64,000 bases of DNA from Macrolepiota albuminosa (Eukaryota > Basidiomycota > Agaricomycetes > Agaricales > Agaricaceae). Position numbers and translations under genes: made by a program. Numbering within the stretch: the stretch's first letter is position 1; each line of letters opens with the position of its first letter. The stretch spans positions 124,001 to 188,000 of the forward strand of contig JAMWFC010000062.1 in assembly GCA_027475525.1 (NCBI GenBank), read 5' to 3'. Below the pieces are notes generated by a model. That model did no database searches and had not been told where the DNA came from. It saw nothing but the letters and a program-made list of their open reading frames with translations. Shown one piece after another: positions 55,524 to 64,000 of the stretch.

Positions 55524-55802
55524 TCACCCCCCCCTCAGCGCTGAGACCCTCCGAGGCGCGCGTAGCCGGTGGCTCGGACCGGGGGCCAACCGTGGGATCC
55601 GGCACCTGACCTGCCACGTATCGAAAAAAAATTTTTACCGTCAAGTTCAACCATGTCGCGTACGCCAACGCATTCCCCGACGCCCCTGCAAACCAACGAG
55701 GTTGCACCCCTGATGGCCTGGGAGGCCCGGGATGCGCGGTACCAGGCCCGCCTGGACCGGGAGCGCGTGGCGGCGCTTGTACAACAGCGTGAGTGCTTTC
55801 GC
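55524..55802. mobile_element. Second GyD copy, 3'-internal fragment (PPT and accessory-gene start)
   Basis: Repeats 44,779-45,056 with about five differences, four at CpG, including the start MSRTPTHSPTPLQ of the accessory protein (ATG near 55,653). It stops in the middle of that gene's first intron (GTGAGTGCTTTCGC), where GyE LTR sequence begins. Confidence 0.9.
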
Positions 55803-55882
55803 CACTATATATTCTAATACACTTTGGATCTCCCTCTGCCAGCTGTGTGACTGAGCCACAGCCTCTAGAGGTCGCCCTTACA
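55803..55882 (+). mobile_element. GyE 5' LTR, truncated to its last ~80 bp
   Basis: Matches the final 80 bp of the 3' LTR (ACTATATATTCTAATACAC..CGCCCTTACA). The preceding about 440 bp are missing and replaced by the GyD fragment. The promoter part of the LTR is gone, so this copy should not transcribe itself. Leader sequence 55,883-55,996 follows. Confidence 0.85.
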
Positions 55883-55996
55883 GCAGAACAAGTCTCTACA
55901 TTTCGGTCTGGGAGCCCCCTTCAGCCTGCTTGAGCCCTCTCTTGCCCCTTTAGGTCCCTCCCCCACTGGATTACTCCCTGCCCCTCTGTTGCTTCT

Positions 55997-57339
55997 ATGA
56001 CCCAACCAGCCCCCTCAGACACTCCCCTGGACGCTTCTGCCCCTCAGGATGATGCCTGGGGTCGCTTGCTTGCTCTGGAGACTCAGGTGCAGACCACTCA
56101 AGCTTCCCTCACCCTCCACACCACCGAACTTGCTGGATTACATTGCTTGCTCTGGAGACTCAGGTGCAGACCACTCAAGCTTCCCTCACCCTCCACACCA
56201 CCGAACTTGCTGGATTACATCAGGCCACAGACACTATCTCCCATTCCCTTCAGGCCCTCTTAGAGCACCTCCCTCTCACTCCTACCCCTCTCCAGGCACC
56301 TCCAGTTAGGGCTGGCACGCCCCCAGTCCCCCGCTTTGGGGCCTCCCCCCCAGTTCATGCCAATATTCCTTGCCCAGCACTCCCAGACACATTCAATGGT
56401 GACCGAGCGATAGGCGAGCGTTTCCTGCAGTCCTGCATCACCTATATTCAGCTCAGTGGTGAGGCTTTCCCCTCTGATGCTCTCAAAATTGCTTGGGTTC
56501 TTTCTTACATGAAGTCTGGGCAAGCTTCGACATACGCGCTACGAGTCTTTTGACGCCCTGGAGGAGTAGAGAGTTTTGGAAGTTGGGATCAGTTTGAGAA
56601 GGAGTTTCGGACAGAGTTCTTCCCCTTGGACCCTGCTAAGGTGGCAGCCCTCACTCTCCGAGATCCTCATCGATATGGGCAGGGGAAGCGGACCCTAGAT
56701 GAGTACATCGACTCCTTCAGAGCTCTTGCTGAACAGGCCTGTTATCCGGATGGTCTTCAGCTCTGCCTCACCTTCCGAGATGGCCTCCTTCCCTCTCTCA
56801 TGGATCGGATCGACAGCATGGCTGAGGGACGACCTGATGACACAAGTATCGAGACCTGGTATCAGGTAGCACGTGATCAGTGGCAGCTCATGGAGTTACG
56901 ACGTGAGCTCCACCGTGGAACTGCCCCTCGCTCCACCCCACAGGCATCTTTTTCTGCTCGTCATCCCATCCAGCCCTCCCTTCCATTTCGCGCTCCACCT
57001 CCAGCTCAGGTACCTGCGGCACGTCCTCTTCCTTTTGGAGTACCTATGGATGTTGATGCCTCTCGTCAACGTTCCTCCCTTCCTCTCCTTTGCCGTCGCT
57101 GTGGAAAGCCTGGTCACTTCGCTCGGTATTGTCCCCAGGGGTTAGAGGTGCGCTATCTCTCAGCTTTAGAGCAGGAGGAGCTCCTTCTCCAGCTCCTTGC
57201 TGCCCGAGATGTTCGAGGAAACCCCTCCCCAGATGTACAGACTGAAGCAGAACCCTTGGAGGAGTCCTTGGGTCCTGTGGAAGCTGTAGCAGAACCATCG
57301 GATGGGTCCTTTGGTTCTGCAGGGGAGGGTTTTCAATAG
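55997..57339 (+). CDS. GyE gag with CCHC zinc knuckle
   Basis: Start MTQPAPSDTPLDASAPQ at 55,997. A coiled-coil-like N-terminus (LALETQVQTTQASLTLH) is followed by a Pro-rich linker and the retrotransposon gag core: PALPDTFNGDRAIGERFLQS, SYMKSGQAS, FRTEFFPLDPAKVAALTL, and the helix TLDEYIDSFRALAEQACY. The knuckle CRRCGKPGHFARYC (C-X2-C-X4-H-X4-C) lies near 57,100. Stop TAG at 57,337. Two lesions: the 77-bp duplication at 56,066-56,219 shifts the frame, and TGA at 56,551 (context VF-stop-RPGG) is probably CGA to TGA. Family assignment is certain from the gag core and from pol just downstream. Confidence 0.85.
56066..56219. repeat. 77-bp tandem duplication 20 (GyE gag)
   Basis: Copies 56,066-56,142 and 56,143-56,219; shifts the gag frame after TTELAGLH. 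Confidence 0.95.
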
Positions 57340-57344
57340 AGTGA

Positions 57345-57498
57345 CGGATGAGTTGTACGCCTCCGCCGCCTGGTGCTAATCAGTTTACATGTCAATCAGT
57401 AGAGTCTTTTAATGTATCGCTCGGATGAGTTGTACGCCTCCGCCGCCTGGTGCTAATCAGTTTACATGTCAATCAGTAGAGTCTTTTAATGTATCGCT
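57345..57498. repeat. 77-bp tandem duplication 21 (GyE pol start)
   Basis: Copies 57,345-57,421 and 57,422-57,498; each carries the candidate pol ATG. Confidence 0.95.
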
Positions 57499-60400
57499 CC
57501 CTGCTCCTGATTCTCTGACTGAAACTGTAAGCACCCCCTCCGACGTACAAAATACCCCCTTGGTCCAAGCCTCAGCTAAGACTTCTTCTCCTCCTTCTCC
57601 TGTCCGACAACCACATGTCCCGTACAAAATACCCCCTTGGTCCAAGCCTCAGCTAAGACTTCTTCTCCTCCTTCTCCTGTCCGACAACCACATGTCCTAG
57701 CTTGGGAACGACGCCTTCCCCGTCGCTATGTTGTTGCTTCTACTCCCTCTCCCAACTCTCTGCGTCTGAATGTGGAGATCGAGACAACTGACACTCAGCA
57801 GACTCGAAGCGTCATAGCTCTCTTGGACAGTGGCGCTACTGGACTCTTCCTAGACACCCATTATGTGGAACAACACCGGCTCACTACCCATCCCCTCTCT
57901 CACCCTATTCCAGTCTATAACATTGACGGTACGCTCAATGAAGCTGGATCCATCTGCTCAGTGGTGGATTTAGTCCTTCGTTATCAGACTCATTCTGAGC
58001 GTGCAGTCTTTGCAGTTACCAGCCTAGGAAAGCAGGACATGATACTTGGGTTCTCCTGGCTGCATGATCACAATCCTGAAATTGACTGGGCCAAGGGTAA
58101 GGTGAGCATGAGCCGCTGCCCTTGACGGTGTTCCACATGTGCCAAGGAAGTTAGAGAGAAGCGCAGAGAGTCAGTCCGTGAGCGTGCTGCTATCCGGGCT
58201 TGCTGAGTTGGACACCTCCCCTTTGCAGACCTCGACCTACTGGATCCTCCTCCCTTGGCGTTCCCTTATAGAGAGGCCCTCTATGAGGACGTTCGAGGTG
58301 TAGTGAGTGAAGCCCAGATGGAAGATGGACGTGAGGGTGAATTTGGATGCGCTCCTGACCCAGAGTCTCCAGACAAGGCTATCAAGACAGGTGATAGGAT
58401 TTATGCAACTACGTTACGACCTCCACCAACTGTAGCAGAGATCAGAGCTAGCCAAACTACCTCCCAGCGGCTAGCTCAGGCATTTGCTGCCAACTCTGCT
58501 CCTAAGTCGTTCTGAGATGTGGTTCCTCATCACCTGCAAGACTTTGAGGATGTTTTCTCTAAGGCATCATTTGACTCCCTGCCAGAGCGTAAGCAGTGGG
58601 ACCATGCAATTGAGCTTACACCCAATGCTGAGCCCTCTAGCTGCAAGGTCTACCCACTCTCTCCCAGAGAACAGGATGAGCTTGATGCCTTTTTGCAGGA
58701 GAATTTAGACTCTGGTCGCATCCGTCCCTCAAAGTCTCCAATGGCCTCTCCAGTCTTCTTCATTAAGAAGAAGGATGGATCTCTACGTCTGGTTCAGGAC
58801 TACCGAGTCTTGAATGCAATGACTGTGAAGAATCGCTACCCCTTACCACTCATTTCAGAGCTTGTCAACAACCTCCGAGGTGCACGCTACTTTACCAAGT
58901 TGGATGTCCGCTGGGGCTACAACAATGTGCGCATCAAAGAAGGAGATGAGTGGAAGGGAGCATTCCAAACAAATCGTGGACTCTTTGAACCTCTGGTAAT
59001 GTTCTTTGGCCTCACTAATAGCCCTGCCACCTTCCAGACCATGATGAACGACATTTTCCGAGACCTCATAGCGGAAGGTGTTGTGTGCGTATACCTTGAT
59101 GATATTCTCATCTATACCAAGACTCTAGAGGAGCATCGTCAGATTACGCGCATTGTACTGGAACGTCTTCGCCAGCACCAGCTCTATCTTAAGCCAGAGA
59201 AGTGCGAGTTTGAGCAGACTAAGGTTGAATATCTTGGACTGATCATCTCTCATGGAATGGCTGAGATGGACCCAGTCAAGGTGGCTGGTGTAGCAGAGTG
59301 GCCAGAGCCTAAGAACAAGAAGGAGGTTCAGGCCTTCCTGGGTTTTACCAACTTCTACCGGAGGTTTATTCAGGATTTCTCACACCATGCCCGGCCCCTC
59401 TTTGATCTCACCACTAAGGACACTCCTTGGCACTGGGATGCAGCACAGCAGACAGCCTTTGACGCCCTCAAACAGGCAGTCACTTCAAAGCCTGTCCTTA
59501 TATTCCCAGATGATGACTCTTCCTTCCGTGTTGAAGCTGATAGCTCGGATTTTGCTACTGGGGCCATTCTCTCTCAACAGTCAAGGGAGGATGGTAAGTG
59601 GCATCCTGTGGCTTTCTACTCCAAGAGTCTCAATGCCGTGGAGCAAAATTATGAGATCCATGACAAGGAGATGCTAGCTATCATTCAGTCATTTGAGGAG
59701 TGGCGACATTTCCTTGAGGGTGCCAGGCATAAATTTGAGGTGTGGACTGATCACAAGAACTTAGAGTACTTTTGGACGGCCAAGAAACTTAACCGCCAAC
59801 AGGCTCGATGGTCCTTGTATCTGGCCAACTTTGACTTCTCTCTGCATCACAAACCTGGACGGAGCATGGGTAAGCCAGATGCACTTTCTAGGTGAGCAGA
59901 CCATGGTTCAGGAGCTAGTGACAATGACAATATTGTACTTCTGAAGCCAGAACTATTTGCTATCCGTGCTCTAGAAGGTGTGGTTGGCCAGGGAGAAGAA
60001 GTGAGCATCCTTCGAGACATCCGACGAGGTAACCGGGAGGGCGCTCAAGAAGATCTGGTAGCTAAGGCTGCCATGGCCTTGCATGCTCAAGAGAAAACTG
60101 GAGTGAAGTCTGTCCACACCAACGAGTGGTCTCTGGAGAATGGTCTTCTCACCTTCCAGGGACGCATTTATGTTCCCAACCTGCCAGACCTCCGGAGGCG
60201 GATTGTGGAGCAGCATCATGACTCTCGAGTTGCAGGACATCCTGGCAGATGGAAGACACTGGAGCTGGTCTCGCGGAATTACTGGTGGCCTCAAATGTCA
60301 CGGTATATTGGCTCTTACACCTCCACCTGTGATCTTTGCCTTCGGACTAAGCCTCGTCGTCAGCCTCCTATGGGACAGCTTCATCCATTGCCTATCCCAG

Positions 60401-61539
60401 CTGAGCGTTGGAGCGTGGCCTCGGTAGACTTCATTGTTGAGTTACCTGATTCTCATGGATATGATGCGATCATGGTGGTAGTGGATCTCTGTGGCAAGCG
60501 TGCTCATTTTATTCCAACACACACTACTTGCTCAGCCATGGGCGCAGCCAATCTGTACCGGAAGCATGTCTGGAAGCTCCATGGGTTGTCAGATGCTTAT
60601 GTCTCGGACCGCGGACCTCAGTTTGTGGCAGAGTTTACTAGAGAACTGTATCGCCTCCTCCATGTCAAACTCCACACTTCCACAGCCTACCACCCCCAGT
60701 CTGATGGCCAGACTGAGTGTGTCAACCAGGAGCTAGAACAGTATCTCCGGCTCTTCTGCAATGAACGACAGGATGACTGGGACAATCTATTACTAGAGGC
60801 AGAGTTCCAGTACAACAACCGTGTACACGCTGCCACCCAGATGTCTCCTTTCCTTCTAGATACTGGTCGACATCCTCGGATGGGATTTGAGCCTTGTGGA
60901 CGACCTTCAGAGAATGAAGCTGTCAACGAGTTCATAGATCGGATGAAGGCAGCTTTAGCTAAGGCAAAGGATGACATGGCCCGCTACTATGATTGTGGAC
61001 GAACTCCAGCCCCCAAGTACAAGCCTGAAGATCAAGTCTACCTGGATGCCTCTGACATTGCCACTACCCAACCTTCTCAGAAGCTCTCTCACCGTTGTCT
61101 AGGACCCTTTCCTATAGTAAGACAGGTAGGCCCACTTGCCTATCGACTCAAGCTGCCTAGTGGAATGAGTCGACTCCATCCAGTCTTCAATGTGGTGAAG
61201 CTTTCTCCAGCCCCAGAGGATCCAATCCCAGGTCGACGTCCACAGCCACCTCCACCACCAGTTCTGGTAAACAACCAAGAAGAGTACAAAGTGGAGCGGA
61301 TCCTAGACAGCCGACTCTTTAGGAATAAGCTTCAGTTCAAGGTCAAGTGGAAGGGCTATGGAATCGAGGACGTTTCCTGGGAGCCACAAGAGAATGTCCA
61401 TGCCCCTGCCTTGGTCTGGGAATTCTATCAACAGCATCCCAATGCTCCTTGGGCAATCAGAGGCCTCTATTCTCTTTCCAAAGTAGACCAGGCCATCCAG
61501 AACTACTTCTATCCAGCACATCAAGACGCCGCACTCTAG
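57348..61539 (+). CDS. GyE pol: protease, RT, RNase H, integrase, chromodomain
   Basis: Opens with ATG at 57,348, just after the gag stop in a different frame. Single protease ALLDSGATGLFLD (about 57,825) to ILGFSWLHDHNPEIDW, followed by a Cys-rich CP-stop-RCSTC segment. [27 protein letters not shown] and catalytic [10 protein letters not shown] (about 59,090). RNase H: EADSSDFATGAIL and TDHKNLEYF, ending KPDALSR. Integrase: zinc region HPGRW..C-D-L-C-LRTK, SVDFIVELP, VSDRGPQF and HPQSDGQTECVN. Chromodomain EEYKVERILDSR..VKWKGYGIEDVSWEP near the end; stop TAG at 61,537. In-frame stops at 58,123, 58,204, 58,513 and 59,893 are all TGA. Duplications at 57,345-57,498 and 57,544-57,697 affect the N-terminus. 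Catalytic residues survive, but the stops make it nonfunctional as read. Confidence 0.9.
57544..57697. repeat. 77-bp tandem duplication 22 (GyE protease N-side)
   Basis: Copies 57,544-57,620 and 57,621-57,697; duplicates QASAKTSSPPSPVRQPHV. Confidence 0.95.
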
Positions 61540-61550
61540 AGGGGGGGTGA
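61539..61550 (+). promoter_or_regulatory. GyE polypurine tract
   Basis: [17 protein letters not shown] purine run immediately before the 3' LTR. Confidence 0.8.
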
Positions 61551-62068
61551 TGTCAGGGGACTCCTCATTCCTTTCTTCTTTCACTCTTTATTTCTTCACT
61601 CTCCTTTCATTCACTTCCTTATTTCTTCTATCATTCTCTCATTTTGCTGTTACTACTTTTTCAACACTATCTGTTAGTACTATTCTCAACCTTTGAGGTG
61701 CTCTGGTTCTTTAGCTATCACTCAGACAAGTGTGGGCCCTTCAGCACCGCTCCAGGCTGCTTAGATAAGCCGGAGTTTGCCTTTCTGACTTCTAAAGTCC
61801 GGAGTTTTCCTCCCTTGTTTGCACACTTGTTTGGTTAGTCAATTTTCGAGTTTTTAAGGTTTTGTTGTACTGTACAGTTGTTTCCCATGCTTCAGAGGCC
61901 CCAGAAGCGTCCAACCTGGCATAGGGAATCCCCAGACTTGTTCTCTTTGGATCTCCCTCTGCCAGGTAAGTAGCTACCTTGATATTGTCAGTATATATTC
62001 TAATACACTTTGGATCTCCCTCTGCCAGCTGTGTGACTGAGCCACAGCCCCTAGAGGTCACCCTTACA
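61551..62068 (+). mobile_element. GyE 3' LTR
   Basis: 518 bp, TGTCAGGGGACTCC..GTCACCCTTACA. It is the reference for the older copies at 9,142-9,631 and 15,620-16,118 (both inverted) and the 80-bp remnant at 55,803. Sequence after it is AT-rich graveyard DNA. The 5-bp flank ATTTT cannot be matched because the 5' end is lost. Confidence 0.95.
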
Positions 62069-63850
62069 ATTTTATACTAAATAGCAAGTCTACCTGAAAT
62101 AAACTGTTGCCATAGTCTTTGATAATAAAATAGGGTCCAACAAACTTAGAAATAAATTTACAGACTAAGATCTTAGGAAAGCTCATGTTTTCTAATGATA
62201 TATAGACTAAGTCACCAGCCTTAACTAAGGCAAGTCTTCTTTTTCTATTTGCATCCTAAGTCTGTTTACCTTTTGTTGCTATTATGAGCTGCTATTATAG
62301 CCAGTCTGAATCTTTGTGCAAACACCTTTATATCTAGATATTCTGATCAAAGAGCAGCCTTCACACTATTGGTCTAGGTATTTGGCCTAACTGCAGGTAA
62401 CTTAGATACCCAATCTTGCTGATTGGGTCTAATATATTGTCTGATCATTTGTGTGATAGTGCACATTCTGTTGACCCATTTGATTCAGAAGGGTAAGCTG
62501 AAGACATTCTAAGCTGTATCTCAATCAGTTGATGAAGATGTCTCCAAAATATGCTTGTAAAATATAAATCTTAGTTACTAACTATCACTTTATACAAACT
62601 ATAGTGTTTGTACATTTCAGCAAATACCAGTTCAGCTACATTCTATGCTGTATAATTGGTTTGACTTGGCACAATATGTACCATTCTGATAAGTAGATCT
62701 ATTATTACTATTATAGACTTGTAGGTTGAATCACAATCTTTAGATTTAAGCAGTGGTCCAATAAAATCTATTCTAATTGTTTTCATGGCTAAGTAAGCAC
62801 TTTTAATAGATTCAACAATTCATACCTTGAATAATTGTTAGATTTGATATACATATAGGTGGTATATATTTCACAATATTTTCTAGTATCACATTCTATT
62901 GTTTTCCACCACATTAGATTATGTAAGTAGATATAAGTTTTACAATATCTCAGATGGGCCAATAATTAGTATGCTTCTGAAATTACAACTTCTCTGATAC
63001 TTCTTCTATTAACTATAATTGCTGGAATGCAAAGTACCTTGTCTCTTACTGTTTTCAAGTAGATTAGTTCATTTATGCACTCAAAGTTCTTGTATGCCTT
63101 TGGGTTTTCAACAATTCAATTTTCTTAAATGCAGAATTATCAATATATTTGTTTCAGATACTGTCAAGCAAATCAATAGGTCCTTGACTGCTTCTTATCA
63201 GTTCTTCTACTGTAATTGGAGGTAAAGATTCTATCTGCTCTTGTTGAGATCTTGACCAAGCTAATATGTCTTCATCCCTCTTGTATTCCACTAACTGCCT
63301 ATCTTGTGTATCCTAATGAGTATCCTGGATTGTTCTGCTTCTGAGTAACTGCTGATCTTCTTTAATATGAAGTAAGACTTGATCTTCTTTTACATGTTCT
63401 TGCTGGGAGTCTGATTTTCAGTATTGGTTGTAGATGGTCTTCCTTGCCCTTTTTTTGTTTACAAAAGCCTCAAAAAACAAAATAACAAGCCATTCTGTGA
63501 GCAAATTCTTTTAAAATTTCTGGTCTCCTAGTTTTTGCAAGTACACTATCTTTTTTCTTCTTCTCTTTCTGAAAGCTTGACTCTGTTTCCTGTTCAACAG
63601 TCACACTCTGAGTTTTAGAGTTATTTTCTGTCAAAATTTCACTCTTGCCTTCTATACCTACAAAAACAGACATGATAATCAAATGTTCTTCTAAGTAATT
63701 ATTATTAATTACATTGTGATATATATATTTATATTTTGCTTGCACAGTTTCTGCCTCTTTACTAGAATATAGGCATGACAATGCATCTGACAAAATATTT
63801 TTGGTATCTGGTATATATATTACTTTAAAATCAAATTCAAATATGTAGAG
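62069..63850 (-). pseudogene. Decayed minus-strand gypsy pol (RNase H end to integrase C-terminus)
   Basis: CpG-poor relic. From its 5' side: MSDALSCLYSSKEAETV at 63,793 (the usual DALSRLYS after RNase H, with Arg changed to Cys), then a linker with KEKKKKDSVLAKTRRPE (63,540). Zinc-domain debris lies at about 62,860. The integrase core motif reads IIVIIDLLIRMVHIVPS near 62,700. The C-terminal AGDLVYISLENMSFPK.. VGPYFIIKDYG region is at about 62,120-62,210. Frameshifts and stops are frequent. Different family from GyE, GyB and GyD. Confidence 0.7.
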
Positions 63851-64000
63851 AATAGTAACAAGTAAGCCTCAGTTGTATCACAACTAGTATGTCAAACATG
63901 ACTAATATTGACCTGTAGAGAATAGTAACAAGTAAGCTACAAGTATATAAGTAAGTAAGTATGTTTGATGAGGTACTGTAAAGGATGCTTACCCTTAATT
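63851..64000. other. AT-rich right edge, no gene recognised
   Basis: Contains a short repeated phrase, GTAGAGAATAGTAACAAGTAAG, at about 63,845 and 63,915, and a GTAA-type run at 63,950-63,961. Possibly the upstream part of the adjoining relic. Confidence 0.4.

Noticed and set aside
699..57697. Reading the 77-bp duplications as a CRISPR-like or regulatory repeat family
   Set aside because: Each unit is a duplicate of its local sequence, with no shared consensus and no spacers. Only the length is constant.
63470..63793. Standalone 107-codon gene at the right edge
   Set aside because: Begins with the post-RNase H motif DALSCLYS and leads into integrase debris; part of a decayed gypsy pol.

Overview
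This window looks like a transposon-dominated stretch of a filamentous basidiomycete, most likely a mushroom-forming agaricomycete. The evidence is the short (46-69 nt) GT-AG introns, the Ty3/gypsy and Ty1/copia lineages, and decay concentrated at CpG. I see one ordinary cellular gene: a six-exon metal-dependent amidohydrolase at 3991-5820 (+). Almost everything else is nested mobile DNA. No rRNA, tRNA or CRISPR array was recognised.

Layout, left to right. (1) 1-3456: 5' end of a gypsy element on the minus strand (GyA: gag-protease, PBS, 5' LTR), running off the left edge. (2) 3457-6424: the amidohydrolase and its flanks. (3) 6425-7696: a dead Tc1/mariner element. (4) About 7.7-15.6 kb: an AT-rich graveyard almost without CpG, holding a decayed minus-strand copia (CoA), solo LTRs and a decayed plus-strand gypsy pol. 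(5) 15,620-35,165: a decayed minus-strand gypsy (GyB) split by a younger gypsy (GyC, 17,661-28,816; paired 923-bp LTRs). (6) 35,168-44,053: a decayed plus-strand gypsy (GyD-old) split by a young copia (CoB, 35,381-41,036; TSD CGCCA). (7) 44,054-55,802: a younger minus-strand gypsy (GyD; paired 725-bp LTRs) of the same family as GyD-old, followed by a truncated second copy. (8) 55,803-62,068: a plus-strand chromodomain gypsy (GyE) with a truncated 5' LTR. (9) 62,069-64,000: another CpG-poor gypsy relic.

Three things stand out. First, GyC and GyD, two different gypsy families, each carry an intron-containing gene on the opposite strand between pol and the 3' LTR. Both predicted proteins contain a six-cysteine array close to the fungal Zn2Cys6 binuclear cluster, followed by basic and proline/serine-rich or helical tails. 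This is the best candidate for an undescribed system. Second, GyD and GyD-old encode two retropepsin-like domains in tandem. Third, mutation since insertion is overwhelmingly CpG to TpG/CpA: all 12 differences seen between the two GyC LTRs are of this kind, and the isolated nonsense codons of CoB and GyE are all TGA.

A caution for any user: 22 tandem duplications with a period of 77 bp (one is 76) are scattered over unrelated sequences. They usually break a reading frame that would otherwise continue. A constant length that ignores sequence points to a k-mer overlap left in at contig joins, so many apparent frameshifts here are probably assembly errors rather than biology.
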